DNA of 64,000 bases from Schaedlerella arabinosiphila (GTDB lineage Bacteria; Bacillota; Clostridia; Lachnospirales; Lachnospiraceae), in assembly GCF_003885045.1 (NCBI RefSeq), contig NZ_RHJS01000002.1, positions 124,001 through 188,000 of the forward strand. The letters run 5' to 3'. The notes under the pieces are model-generated. The model saw only the letters and a program-made list of their open reading frames with translations. It was not told the DNA's origin and made no database searches. Of this stretch, positions 27,485-36,416 are shown in pieces. Position 1 is the stretch's first letter, and each line of letters starts with the position of its first letter. Made by a program: the position numbers and the translations under genes.

Positions 27485-28182
27485 TTCAAAAAGCTCACGA
27501 AGGAGATAAGGAGGCAAGAGAGCAGCTTGTAAAGGAGAATGTGGGGCTGATCTGGAGCGTGGTGAAGCGGTTCTATGGACGGGGGACGGATGCGGAGGAC
27601 CTGTTTCAGATCGGCAGCATCGGACTTTTGAAGGCGATTGACAAATTTGACCTGTCCTATGACGTCCGGTTTTCCACCTACGCGGTGCCTATGATATCCG
27701 GGGAGATCAAGCGGTTTCTGCGGGATGACGGCATGATCAAGGTGAGCCGATCCCTGAAGGAACTGTCCTATAAGCTTTTCCAGGCAAGGGAGGAGATGAC
27801 TGCCGCCCTGGGGAGGGAGCCCACCATCGAAGAGCTTTCCCTGGAGCTCCATGTGGAAAAAGAAGAAATCGTCCAGGCGATGGAGGCCGGAGGGGAGGTG
27901 GAATCCATTTATAAGCCCATCCACCAGAAGGAGGGGAGTGAGATCAGGCTGATGGACAAGCTGGTGGAGAAGGAGCACCAGGAGGACAGAATACTGGATT
28001 CCATGCTGCTGCAGCAATTGCTGGAAACACTGGACAAGGAGGAACGGCGGCTGATCTACCTGCGCTATTTTAAAAATCAGACCCAGTCGGCGGTGGGAAA
28101 AAAGCTTGGGATTTCGCAGGTCCAGGTATCCCGGATGGAAAAAAAGATCATGGCTGCTCTGCGCCGGGAATCAGGTGTATAA
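27463..28182 (+). CDS. sigF: Sporulation sigma factor sigma-F
   Basis: A 239-residue sigma-70 factor. Region 2 is EDLFQIGSIGLLKAIDKFDL and SYDVRFSTYAVPMISGEIKR; region 4 ends with SAVGKKLGISQVQVSRMEKK. It is the first forespore-specific sigma factor and its targets include spore genes. The third gene of the operon, it starts within the end of spoIIAB. Confidence 0.96.
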   Translation: MDHTIALIQKAHEGDKEAREQLVKENVGLIWSVVKRFYGRGTDAEDLFQIGSIGLLKAIDKFDLSYDVRFSTYAVPMISGEIKRFLRDDGMIKVSRSLKELSYKLFQAREEMTAALGREPTIEELSLELHVEKEEIVQAMEAGGEVESIYKPIHQKEGSEIRLMDKLVEKEHQEDRILDSMLLQQLLETLDKEERRLIYLRYFKNQTQSAVGKKLGISQVQVSRMEKKIMAALRRESGV

Positions 28183-28240
28183 TTTTCGGATTTTCTTAGA
28201 TACTAATTCCTATATTATAGAGAAAGGACAGGTGGCTGTA

Positions 28241-28402
28241 ATGGAAGAGGGAAGAAGAAAAATCCGGATCTGCCTGATGAGCATGATTCTGGCGGCAGTG
28301 GTGATCGGAATTTTTTATTATTACTATAACGACGCTGAGGCTGTTTCCGAGAGCGCGGGAACGCTGATCCAGAGGCCGGGTGCAGAATCGTATGTCGGCT
28401 AA
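28241..28402 (+). CDS. Small single-pass membrane protein between sigF and spoVAA
   Basis: A 53-residue ORF from ATG 28241, after AGAAAGGACAGG. It has a basic N-terminus (MEEGRRKIRI), one hydrophobic helix (LMSMILAAVVIGIFYYYY) and a short polar tail. Its stop overlaps the spoVAA start region (28392) by 11 bp, which implies coupling. I do not recognise a named family. It may be a lineage-specific partner of SpoVAA or sigma F. Confidence 0.55.
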   Translation: MEEGRRKIRICLMSMILAAVVIGIFYYYYNDAEAVSESAGTLIQRPGAESYVG

Positions 28403-29057
28403 CCAGGAAACGGTCTATATCAAAGGCGAGCGGGATGTGGAGGTTACAAAGACAGACGTCACTCTGGGGGATATACTGACCCTGGAGTGCAGCAACAAGG
28501 CGATGATCCCAAAGCTCAGGGTCTTGAAGATCCTCAAGATCCCGGAAAAAGGAAAGCACCGGTATGTGATCTCCATATTGAAAATTATTGCCTGCATCCA
28601 TGAAAAATATCCCGGGGTGGATATTCAGAATATGGGAGAGACGGACATCATCGTGACCTATGAAGACCAGAAAACTCCCGGCATGGCGGTTCATCTGATC
28701 AAAACGGTGTTTGTGGCGGTGCTGACCTTTGCTGGATCCGCATTTGCGATCATGGCATTTAACAACGACGCGTCCGTGTCGGACCTGTTTTCCCAGATGT
28801 ATGAATTTGTGATGGGAACAAAGACAGACGGCTTTTCGATCATGGAGGTCAGCTATTCCGTGGGGATCACCATCGGGATATTGGTATTCTTCAACCATTT
28901 CGGGAAGAAAAAATTTACCGTGGATCCCACTCCCCTTGAGGTGCAGATGCGGGTCTATGAAAATGAGATTCAGACCACTCTGATTGAAAATGCATCGAGA
29001 AAGGGGGCGGAGCTGGATGTGGGTACAGCAGATCCTTCTGGGAATCATCGGCCTTAG
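28392..29057 (+). CDS. spoVAA: Stage V sporulation protein AA
   Basis: A 221-residue protein counted from ATG 28392 (a GTG at 28380 is possible). Its N-terminal half is a soluble domain (VTLGDILTLECSNKAMIPKL) and the C-terminal half has two membrane helices (VFVAVLTFAGSAFAIMAFN; YSVGITIGILVFFNHF), then DPTPLEVQMRVYENEIQTT. SpoVA proteins form the forespore channel for dipicolinic acid. It overlaps spoVAB by 41 bp. Confidence 0.88.
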   Translation: MSANQETVYIKGERDVEVTKTDVTLGDILTLECSNKAMIPKLRVLKILKIPEKGKHRYVISILKIIACIHEKYPGVDIQNMGETDIIVTYEDQKTPGMAVHLIKTVFVAVLTFAGSAFAIMAFNNDASVSDLFSQMYEFVMGTKTDGFSIMEVSYSVGITIGILVFFNHFGKKKFTVDPTPLEVQMRVYENEIQTTLIENASRKGAELDVGTADPSGNHRP

Positions 29058-29433
29058 TTCCGGGGTGGTTATCGCAGGCGGGCTGTTTGCGCTGATCGTG
29101 GAGCTGGGGGTGATCGCGGACTTCGCGGACCGGACCCATACGGCGGATAAGATCCTTCTCTACGAGGACTGCGCCGCATTGGGAGGCGTGGCGGGCAACC
29201 TGATATCGGTATTCCGTCCCCAGATGGGATATCTGGGCTTCCTGCTTCCGGTTTTCGGGCTTTTGTCCGGGATCTTTGTAGGCTGCTGGGCCATGGCCCT
29301 TGCGGAGGTGCTGAATGTATTTCCCATCTTTATACGAAGGCTCAAGATCGTGCGCTACAGTGTGGCCTTTATCCTCAGCATGGCCCTTGGGCGCGGGCTG
29401 GGAGCCTTTATCTATCTGCTGAAGCGTTGGTAA
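29017..29433 (+). CDS. spoVAB: Stage V sporulation protein AB
   Basis: A 138-residue hydrophobic protein from ATG 29017 (MWVQQILLGIIGLSSG), preceded by AAGGGGGCGG. About four membrane helices, with the conserved GGVAGNLISVF and GCWAMALAEVLNVFPI stretches. It is part of the SpoVA dipicolinic acid channel. The gene after it would normally be spoVAC in the same direction, but here spoVAC lies inverted behind a terminator. Confidence 0.88.
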   Translation: MWVQQILLGIIGLSSGVVIAGGLFALIVELGVIADFADRTHTADKILLYEDCAALGGVAGNLISVFRPQMGYLGFLLPVFGLLSGIFVGCWAMALAEVLNVFPIFIRRLKIVRYSVAFILSMALGRGLGAFIYLLKRW

Positions 29434-29557
29434 TGGAACGTCAGATATCCATACGGGCATGACTGTTTGGCTCGCTGCTTCGCGGGAATAAATGCCGATG
29501 AGCCGGATGTGCCATGCATCTCACCTGGCTCGTTGTTTCGTTCGTATAATTCGTATC

Positions 29558-29584
29558 AAGGGCTGCCGGGATTCGGCAGCCCTT
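29558..29584. terminator. Terminator between spoVAB and inverted spoVAC
   Basis: AAGGGCTGCCG and CGGCAGCCCTT are perfect 11-bp inverted repeats around GGATT. It sits between convergent genes, so it could serve both strands. The T tract is short (TTTC). Confidence 0.7.
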
Positions 29585-29601
29585 TCGCTGCGCAGGCGGG
29601 G

Positions 29602-30060
29602 TTACATGATTCCCCACAGCCAGTAGAGAAACCCCAGCACCCAGGTGGTAAAGATGCCGTAGAGGATGACGGGGCCCGCGATAGTAAAGATCTTGCAGCC
29701 GATGCCGAATACCTGCCCTTCCTTTTTATATTCGATGGCCGGGGCAGCTACGGAATTGGCGAACCCGGTAATGGGAACCAGCGCGCCGGCGCCTCCCCAT
29801 TTTGCGATTTTGGGATAGACATTCATCCCGGTCAGTATGATGCTGAGAAGGATCAGCAGCAGGGACGTCCAGCCGCTGCAGGCATCCTTGGAAAAATCCC
29901 GCAGCTTGCAGTAATTATAGATCAGCTGTCCCGCGGTACAGATGATCCCGCCTGTCACAAATGCCTTTCCCATATTCACCCATACATTGTGGACGGGCGT
30001 CTTTTGCTTTACATAGGTTTCATATTGCTTTTCCTGCTTCATTTTTTGTGTTTTATCCAT
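29602..30060 (-). CDS. spoVAC: Stage V sporulation protein AC, inverted
   Basis: A 152-residue membrane protein with a charged N-terminus and about four helices. MGKAFVTGGIICTAGQLIYN and GALVPITGFANSVAAPAIEY are hallmarks of SpoVAC, the mechanosensitive part of the dipicolinic acid channel. ATG 30060 has GAGGTG upstream. It lies on the minus strand between spoVAB and spoVAD, which both face the plus strand. In the families I know spoVAC precedes spoVAD in one direction. The coding frame is intact. Confidence 0.92.
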   Translation of the reverse strand: MDKTQKMKQEKQYETYVKQKTPVHNVWVNMGKAFVTGGIICTAGQLIYNYCKLRDFSKDACSGWTSLLLILLSIILTGMNVYPKIAKWGGAGALVPITGFANSVAAPAIEYKKEGQVFGIGCKIFTIAGPVILYGIFTTWVLGFLYWLWGIM

Positions 30061-30113
30061 ATTCTCACCTCATGGATAGTATCTGGAAAATGTAAGATCT
30101 TATACGGCTTCAT

Positions 30114-30143
30114 GAATAAAATCCCGTTGGTTTTCTTATACTA
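30114..30143 (+). promoter_or_regulatory. Sigma-G/F-like promoter of spoVAD
   Basis: GAATA (30114-30118) and TATACTA (30137-30143) with an 18-bp spacer fit the forespore consensus GNATR-n18-CATNNTA with one mismatch in the -10. It precedes spoVAD by about 60 bp, consistent with a separate promoter forced by the inversion of spoVAC. Confidence 0.45.
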
Positions 30144-30202
30144 CGTACTAAAAATGAATCCGGTCAGGTTAACAACCCACGGATTGGAAATGAGGAAACT
30201 GT

Positions 30203-31240
30203 GTGGAACAGGAATTGAAAAATCAAATGAATCAGATCAGAGGAGCGCAGAGCATCAGCTTTGAAGTCTCGCCTTATATTATCAGCAGCGGTTCCGTTGC
30301 CGGCAGCAAGGAGGCGGAAGGCCCCCTTGGAAAATTATTTGACATGACGAATCAGGACGACCTGTTCGGAGCTAAGACCTGGGAGGAAGCGGAGAGCAAC
30401 ATGCAGAAGGAAGCCTGCGTGCTGGCCCTTGGAAAAGCGCATGTAAAGCCCCAGGAGGTTCGATTCTTATTCGGCGGGGACCTGCTCCGCCAGGGAGTCG
30501 CCACTTCTATGGGCGTGGAGTCGCTCCAGATCCCGTTGTTTGGGCTCTACGGTGCCTGCTCCACCTCCGGGGAGGCGCTGGCCTTAAGCGCCATGAGCGT
30601 GGCCGCAGGCTATGGGGAGCGGATGCTGGCGGTTACGTCCAGCCATTTCGGCAGCGCGGAGAAGGAATTTCGTTTCCCCCTGGGCTATGCCAGCCAGCGT
30701 CCGCTGTCCGCCCATTGGACGGTGACGGGAAGCGGTGCCTTTCTGGTGGGGGCGGAGAAAAGCCATGTGCGCATCTCCGGTGTGACGGTGGGAAAGATCG
30801 TGGATTACGGCCTGAAGGATTCCCAGAATATGGGGGCCTGCATGGCCCCGGCCGCCATGGACACCATTGTACAAAATCTGGAGGACTTTGGGCGGAGCGT
30901 GGAGGACTATGACAGGATCATTACAGGCGACCTGGGATATGTGGGGCAGGATATCCTTTTTGACCTGATGCAGGGAAAGGGCTATGATATCCGTATCAAG
31001 CATATGGACTGCGGAATGGTCATCTTCGACCAGAAGTCGCAGGATACCCATGCCGGTGGAAGCGGCTGCGGCTGCGCGGCTGTAACGCTTTCTTCCTATA
31101 TTCTGCCGAAAATCCGCAAAGGAGAATGGAAACGCGTCCTCTTCGTGCCTACCGGGGCGCTGCTTTCCACGGTGAGCTTTAATGAAGGCGCAAGTATTCC
31201 GGGAATTGCCCACGGAATCGTACTGGAACATGTGAATTGA
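30203..31240 (+). CDS. spoVAD: Stage V sporulation protein AD
   Basis: A 345-residue soluble protein of the thiolase/ketosynthase fold that binds dipicolinic acid. Characteristic are PLFGLYGACSTSGEALALSA, GYASQRPLSAHWTVTGSGAF and HAGGSGCGCAAVTLSSYIL. Start GTG 30203 lies a few bases after TGAGGAAA. It is followed by spoVAE, whose reading frame begins at 31294. Confidence 0.94.
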   Translation: MEQELKNQMNQIRGAQSISFEVSPYIISSGSVAGSKEAEGPLGKLFDMTNQDDLFGAKTWEEAESNMQKEACVLALGKAHVKPQEVRFLFGGDLLRQGVATSMGVESLQIPLFGLYGACSTSGEALALSAMSVAAGYGERMLAVTSSHFGSAEKEFRFPLGYASQRPLSAHWTVTGSGAFLVGAEKSHVRISGVTVGKIVDYGLKDSQNMGACMAPAAMDTIVQNLEDFGRSVEDYDRIITGDLGYVGQDILFDLMQGKGYDIRIKHMDCGMVIFDQKSQDTHAGGSGCGCAAVTLSSYILPKIRKGEWKRVLFVPTGALLSTVSFNEGASIPGIAHGIVLEHVN

Positions 31241-31293
31241 CTGTGAATAGTAACAGAGAAAGGCAAAATTTACATGAAAAGGAGGATAAGGAT

Positions 31294-31650
31294 TTGGATT
31301 ATGTAAAAGCATTTTTAATCGGAGGAATCATCTGTGCGCTGGTACAGATTTTACTGGACCGTACAAAATTGATGCCGGGACGTGTTATGGTGCTGCTGGT
31401 CTGCACCGGGGCGGTTCTTGGTTTCTGCAATATCTATAAGCCCTTTCAGGAGTTTGCAGGAGCCGGAGCCAGCGTGCCCCTCCTGGGGTTCGGCAACGTT
31501 TTGTGGCAGGGCGTAAAGGAAGCGGTGGATAAAAGTGGATTTCTGGGGATTTTCCAGGGCGGCTTCAAGGCCAGCGCGGTGGGCATCTGCGCGGCGCTGG
31601 TGTTCGGGTATCTGGCGTCTGTCACCTTCGAGCCGCGGATGAAAAAATAG
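31294..31650 (+). CDS. spoVAE: Stage V sporulation protein AE
   Basis: A 118-residue membrane protein from TTG 31294, which has AAGGAGG upstream and gives the typical SpoVAE start DYVKAFLIGGIICALVQILL; an upstream in-frame GTG would add a polar leader. About four helices and the GAGASVPLLGFGN motif are seen. It belongs to the SpoVA channel. Confidence 0.9.
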   Translation: MDYVKAFLIGGIICALVQILLDRTKLMPGRVMVLLVCTGAVLGFCNIYKPFQEFAGAGASVPLLGFGNVLWQGVKEAVDKSGFLGIFQGGFKASAVGICAALVFGYLASVTFEPRMKK

Positions 31651-31737
31651 GCAGAGGAAAAGAAGTTCTTGTTGCTTTTTACCGGGGATAATGTTATCTT
31701 GTTCGTGTAGTGTTTTGTACGAGGGAGGAAAGAGCAT

Positions 31738-33372
31738 ATGGATTATGTAAACATTATCGTCCCCTTTATCGGGGGGCTTGGCATGTTCATTTACGGCATG
31801 CAGATCATGGCGCAGGGACTGGAAAATGCCGCCGGCAACAGGATGAAAAGCATGCTGGAGGCCTTGACGCGTAACAAATTTTTCGGGGTGCTCCTGGGGG
31901 CGCTGATTACGGCGGTAATCCAGAGCTCTTCCGCCACCACGGTCATGGTGGTTGGTTTTGTCAACGCAGGGATCATGAGCCTGAATCAGGCGATGGGAGT
32001 TATCATGGGGGCAAACATCGGTACGACTGTGACCGGATGGCTGGTATCCAGTGTGGAATGGGCCAAGTTTTTAAGCCCCGGCAACCTGGCGCCCATTGCG
32101 ATCATGCTGGGTGTTGTCGTGATGCTGACCGGAACAAGGCGTTCCACGAAGGATATTTCCAGCATCATCATCGGCTTTGGACTTTTGTTCGTGGGAATCA
32201 CAACCATGTCCGCATCGGTTGCGCCGCTGCAGGATTCAGAAGGGTTCCGCAACATATTCATAACCCTGGGGCATAACCCGTTTCTTGGAATCATAGCCGG
32301 AGCCGTAGTGACCGCGGTGATCCAGAGCTCCTCCGCGTCCGTAGGTATCCTGCAGAGCCTGTCTGCCGCAGGGCTGGTGCCCTTCAACGCGGCGGTGTAT
32401 ATCATCATGGGACAGAACATCGGTACCTGTGTGACAGCCATCATGTCCAGTATCGGGGCAAAGAAGACGGCAAAGACAGCGGCAGTGATGCATCTACTCT
32501 TTAACATCATCGGTACGGTGCTGTTCAGCATTGTTGCCATTGTATTGTTCAAAGTAGTGTTCCCGACGGCGGGGACAGGCATGATCACCCAGACCGAGAT
32601 CAGTACGGTGCACACGATTTTCAACATCGGCACCACCGTCCTTCTCTTCCCGGTTTCTGATCTGATCATCAAGCTGGCGAAGAAGCTGGAGCGGGAAGAC
32701 GACCGCGACCAGGACGAAAGCAGAGTGCTTCTGGACGAACGTATGCTGGAGACACCGGGGATCGCCCTGCAGTCCGTAGTCAGCGAGATCGCCAGAATGG
32801 GAAAGATTGTGGTAAGAACTGCCGACCGGGCAGAGCAGGTCATGTTTTCCAAGGATGACCGCCAGATCCGGAAGATCCGGGAGGAAGAGGAGACGGTGGA
32901 CAACCTGTGCAGCGGAATCACCGGGTACGCGATCCAGCTAAGCTCCCTGTCATTGAATGAAAAGGAGCACCAGCATATTGCAAGCCTGCTGCAGACGTTG
33001 TCGGATATGGAACGTATCAGCGATTACTGTGAAAATATTTCCGAATTTGCCGAGACGATGACGGAGCGTAAGGCGGAGTTTTCGGAAAAGGGGACGGCAG
33101 AGCTCAAGGAGATGATGCAGGTCTGCTTCGACAGCTACCGCTATGCGGTAGAGGCATTTGCCGGAAATGACAAGGAAAAGGCGATGAAGGTCATCGAGAA
33201 GGAGAGTCAGGCCGATGAGCTGGAGATCCAGCTCCGTTCCGCGCATATGAAGCGGCTGGCCAATAACCAGTGCAGCACCGACGCAGGCATTGTATATCTG
33301 GACGCTCTGGTATGTCTGGAACGTATATCCGACCATTCCCGGAATATTGCGGAGGAGATTCTGATGTCCTGA
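31738..33372 (+). CDS. Na/Pi cotransporter family protein with PhoU-like tail
   Basis: A 544-residue protein. The membrane half (about 1-320) has two Na/Pi repeats with QSSSATTVMVVGF and QSSSASVGILQSLSA. The C-terminal half (about 350-540) is helical and PhoU-like (EIARMGKIVVRTADRAEQV; CLERISDHSRNIAEEI). These proteins couple sodium to phosphate uptake. It is followed at 80 bp by a two-component pair, which may be co-transcribed. Confidence 0.92.
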   Translation: MDYVNIIVPFIGGLGMFIYGMQIMAQGLENAAGNRMKSMLEALTRNKFFGVLLGALITAVIQSSSATTVMVVGFVNAGIMSLNQAMGVIMGANIGTTVTGWLVSSVEWAKFLSPGNLAPIAIMLGVVVMLTGTRRSTKDISSIIIGFGLLFVGITTMSASVAPLQDSEGFRNIFITLGHNPFLGIIAGAVVTAVIQSSSASVGILQSLSAAGLVPFNAAVYIIMGQNIGTCVTAIMSSIGAKKTAKTAAVMHLLFNIIGTVLFSIVAIVLFKVVFPTAGTGMITQTEISTVHTIFNIGTTVLLFPVSDLIIKLAKKLEREDDRDQDESRVLLDERMLETPGIALQSVVSEIARMGKIVVRTADRAEQVMFSKDDRQIRKIREEEETVDNLCSGITGYAIQLSSLSLNEKEHQHIASLLQTLSDMERISDYCENISEFAETMTERKAEFSEKGTAELKEMMQVCFDSYRYAVEAFAGNDKEKAMKVIEKESQADELEIQLRSAHMKRLANNQCSTDAGIVYLDALVCLERISDHSRNIAEEILMS

Positions 33373-33451
33373 TACAGGGAAGGGCCGGAAAGGACTCGAA
33401 GAAAAATGCCTGCAGGGATCTTGCAGGCAGCAGGAAAGAGCCGGGTGAAGG

Positions 33452-34126
33452 ATGAGAATATTATATGCAGAAGATGAGGTGAGCATGTCCGAGGCGGTGA
33501 CGGACATTCTCACCTACCATCATTATATGGTAGACCCGGTGTATGACGGGGAGGAAGCCCTGGATTATGCCAGGACAGGAGAGTATGACGGCATCATCCT
33601 GGATATCATGATGCCCGGGAAAAACGGATTTCAGGTGCTGGAACAGCTCCGCAGGGAGGGATGCCGCACCCCCATCCTTTTGCTCACCGCGAAGGGGGAG
33701 GTGGAGGATCGGATTCAAGGGCTGGATCTGGGCGCGGACGATTACCTGCCCAAGCCGTTTGCCATGGAGGAACTGCTGGCCCGGGTGCGGGCAATGCTTC
33801 GGCGCAGGGAGGCGTTTGTTCCGGATATCCTGACCTGCGGGGACATTTCCCTGAACCTCCAGAGCTACGAATTGAGCGGAAACGGGCAGACTGTCATACT
33901 GCCGAAGCTGGAATACCGCATGCTGGAGGTGCTCATGCAGAACCAGAGGCGTTATCTTTCCTCAGAGGACTTGCTTGTGAAGGTCTGGGGATATGATACG
34001 GAAGCAGAGGTGGGGGCCGTCTGGGTGTACATATCTTATCTGCGGAAACGTCTGGCGGCTTTGAGCGGCAAGGTGGAGATCCGGGTGAAACGAAACATCG
34101 GCTACACTCTGGATCTGAAGGAATAA
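33452..34126 (+). CDS. OmpR-family response regulator
   Basis: A 224-residue protein. The receiver (1-115) has acidic EDE and phosphoacceptor Asp51 (GIILDIMMPGKNGF), with LLTAKGEVEDRIQGLDLGAD. The winged-helix DNA-binding domain (about 130-222) ends with VWVYISYLRKRLAAL. Its kinase gene follows 73 bp later. Confidence 0.93.
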   Translation: MRILYAEDEVSMSEAVTDILTYHHYMVDPVYDGEEALDYARTGEYDGIILDIMMPGKNGFQVLEQLRREGCRTPILLLTAKGEVEDRIQGLDLGADDYLPKPFAMEELLARVRAMLRRREAFVPDILTCGDISLNLQSYELSGNGQTVILPKLEYRMLEVLMQNQRRYLSSEDLLVKVWGYDTEAEVGAVWVYISYLRKRLAALSGKVEIRVKRNIGYTLDLKE

Positions 34127-34199
34127 GACGAAGCGGCAGAACGGCACGGAAGACATAGAAGGATCGGCGGCAGAAGGCTTTTCGCGGGAGGAATGCAGG

Positions 34200-35456
34200 A
34201 TGCAGAAAACACTTCAGAGAAAATTTGTCCTTACGGCCATGTCGGCAGTGACGGTGCTGCTTGTCATTCTGCTGGGCGCCATCAACGGATTGAATTTTCG
34301 GCAGAACGGGCAGCAGACGGATCAGCTCCTTGTGATACTGGCCCAGGAGGCAGCGGGACCGAGAAAATCAGTCCCCCAATCGTCGCCGTTTCCGGGGATG
34401 CCCCAAAAGAAGCCGGGGGATTTTTTCAGCCCGCCGGTTACCAGGGATCATGCCATGGCGGCCCGGTATTTTTTTGTTCGGTTTGACCGCGACGGGAAGA
34501 TTGAGGAAGCGGATATCAGCCGGATTTCCTCCGTATCCACGGAGGAGGCAAAACGCTGGGCACAGGACATTTACGAACTGGGGAAGGAATCCGGAAAGCT
34601 GGACCATTTTAAATACAGACGGCAGTTCGCACACGACGGACAAGGGGAGATCCTGCTGTTTCTGGATACGTCCTCACAGCAGCATTCCCTGCTGGTGGTG
34701 CTGGTACTGTCTGCGGGGATCGGTGTGCTCTGCTGGGGCGCGATGCTGCTTCTGGTGATTCTGCTGTCAAAAAGGGCAATCCTCCCCATTGCCCGGAATC
34801 TGGAGCGGCAGAAGCAGTTTGTGACGGATGCGGGACATGAGATCAAAACGCCGCTGGCCATCATTCTGGCAAATACGGAGGCCATGGAGCTTCACGGCGG
34901 GGAGACCAAATGGAGCCGCAGCATCAAGGCCCAGACGGTTCGCCTCAACGGACTGATGCAGAACCTTCTGGTGCTTGCCAGGCTGGATGAGGACGCGGCA
35001 GAGCTGCCGGTATCGGATTTTTCCATGAGCCGGCTGCTGGAGGAAGCGCTGCCGCCGTTTTGCGAGTCGGCGGCTTTGAAAGGCGTGATGATCGAGACCC
35101 AGATTGGCCGGGACATAGAGGTCTGCAAAAACCGGGAAAACATGCTGCGCCTGGTGTCCATTTTATTGGACAATGCGGTGAAGTATGTACCTGCCGGTGG
35201 GGAGATCGCTGTCACCTTAAAGAGACAGGGCCGGGAAATGCTGCTGCAGGTGGAGAACGACTGCGCAGAGCTGCCTGGGGCCGAACCGGAAAAGCTGTTT
35301 GACCGTTTTTACCGGGGGGACGGCGCCAGAACGCAGAAGAGCGGGGGATACGGGATCGGGCTTTCCGCCGCCAGAGCGATTGCGGAACACGGCAGGGGAG
35401 AGATCCGGGCAGAGTATCGGGAAGAAAACAGAATTGTGTTTACAGTTCGGATGTAA
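34200..35456 (+). CDS. Sensor histidine kinase (EnvZ/OmpR-type partner)
   Basis: A 418-residue protein. One membrane helix near 13-33, an extracellular part of about 125 residues, a second helix (about 163-190), the HisKA H-box in FVTDAGHEIKTPLAIILANT, the N-box SILLDNAVKYVPAGG and the G2 box KSGGYGIGLSAARAIAEHG. With the preceding regulator it forms a two-component system; the neighbouring phosphate-type transporter is a plausible target but not shown. Confidence 0.92.
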   Translation: MQKTLQRKFVLTAMSAVTVLLVILLGAINGLNFRQNGQQTDQLLVILAQEAAGPRKSVPQSSPFPGMPQKKPGDFFSPPVTRDHAMAARYFFVRFDRDGKIEEADISRISSVSTEEAKRWAQDIYELGKESGKLDHFKYRRQFAHDGQGEILLFLDTSSQQHSLLVVLVLSAGIGVLCWGAMLLLVILLSKRAILPIARNLERQKQFVTDAGHEIKTPLAIILANTEAMELHGGETKWSRSIKAQTVRLNGLMQNLLVLARLDEDAAELPVSDFSMSRLLEEALPPFCESAALKGVMIETQIGRDIEVCKNRENMLRLVSILLDNAVKYVPAGGEIAVTLKRQGREMLLQVENDCAELPGAEPEKLFDRFYRGDGARTQKSGGYGIGLSAARAIAEHGRGEIRAEYREENRIVFTVRM

Positions 35457-35534
35457 AAAGACAGGATGCTATAAGAATGGACTGACTTGACAGCATTTGG
35501 AATGATCTGAAAAAATAAAACAGGAACAGGCAAG

Positions 35535-35570
35535 GCCCCTTGGTACGGTGCGGTATCAGGGGGCTTTTCT
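35535..35570 (+). terminator. Rho-independent terminator after the kinase gene
   Basis: A 12-bp stem with two wobbles (GCCCCTTGGTAC with GTATCAGGGGGC), loop GGTGCG, then TTTTCTTTT. Confidence 0.82.
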
Positions 35571-35711
35571 TTTCAGGAAACACTTTTTTCACATATTTCT
35601 AAGTTACATCTAAGGTTTCCCATGTAGAATCTACCCAAACAGTACAGTTGGAAAAATCATGAACTGTTTTGACTACCTGTCACACAAACGATCAGAAAGG
35701 GGAGGGAAGTT

Positions 35712-36383
35712 TTGACTTGGCGTCATGAATGGAAGCATGAGATCAATGTCTCGGATCTGCTGCAGCTTAGGCAGCGTCTGGGTGCGGTCATGGAGAAGGA
35801 TTCCCACGCGGCGGATGGGAAATATGAGGTCCGAAGCCTGTATTTCGATACGCCCGGGGATAAGGCGCTTCGTGAGAAGATCGATGGGGTGGATCGAAGG
35901 GAGAAATTCCGGCTGCGGTATTACAACCGGGACCATTCCAGGATCTGGCTGGAAAAGAAAAGCAGGCGCGGCGGGCTGGGAAATAAGCAGAGTACGGGCA
36001 TGTCAGGAGATGAAGCGCAGGCTGTAATTGAAAACCAGTGGGGATGGATGATGGACAGCGGGAGGCCGCTGGTGGAGGAATTGTACTGCAAAATGAAGTT
36101 CCAGGGGCTGCGTCCGAAAACCATTGTGGACTATACCCGGGAGCCGTTTGTCTATGCTCCCGGCAATGTCCGCGTCACGCTGGACTATCACATCCGAACC
36201 GGGCTGTACGGCACTGACTTTCTGGATCCGGACTGCGTCACAGTTCCGGCGAAGGACGCGCCTGCAATCCTGGAAGTAAAATGGGATGCATTTCTGCCCT
36301 CCGTCATTCGGGATCTCGTGCAGCTGGACGGGCGGCGTACGTCGTCATTTTCCAAATACGCGGCCTGCCGCAGATATGGTTAG
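35712..36383 (+). CDS. VTC/polyphosphate polymerase-domain protein
   Basis: A 223-residue protein with the VTC-type tunnel fold. RHEWKHEINVSDLLQLRQRL, VRSLYFDTPGDKALREKI, KFRLRYYN, WLEKKSRR and the late ILEVKWD are the family marks, with basic residues lining a polyphosphate-type tunnel. TTG 35712 follows GGGAGGGAAG. It heads an operon with DUF4956 and CotH, a recurrent grouping in Firmicutes and actinobacteria. Whether it makes polyphosphate or uses it to modify another substrate is not known to me. Confidence 0.85.
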   Translation: MTWRHEWKHEINVSDLLQLRQRLGAVMEKDSHAADGKYEVRSLYFDTPGDKALREKIDGVDRREKFRLRYYNRDHSRIWLEKKSRRGGLGNKQSTGMSGDEAQAVIENQWGWMMDSGRPLVEELYCKMKFQGLRPKTIVDYTREPFVYAPGNVRVTLDYHIRTGLYGTDFLDPDCVTVPAKDAPAILEVKWDAFLPSVIRDLVQLDGRRTSSFSKYAACRRYG

Positions 36384-36416
36384 ATAAAAATTGAAAATCA
36401 GGAAGGATTGGTACAT

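Noticed and set aside
30077..30105. GTATA-17-GATACTA on the minus strand as a sigma-G promoter for spoVAC
   Set aside because: Its transcription start would fall on the ribosome binding site of spoVAC, so it is an unlikely promoter.
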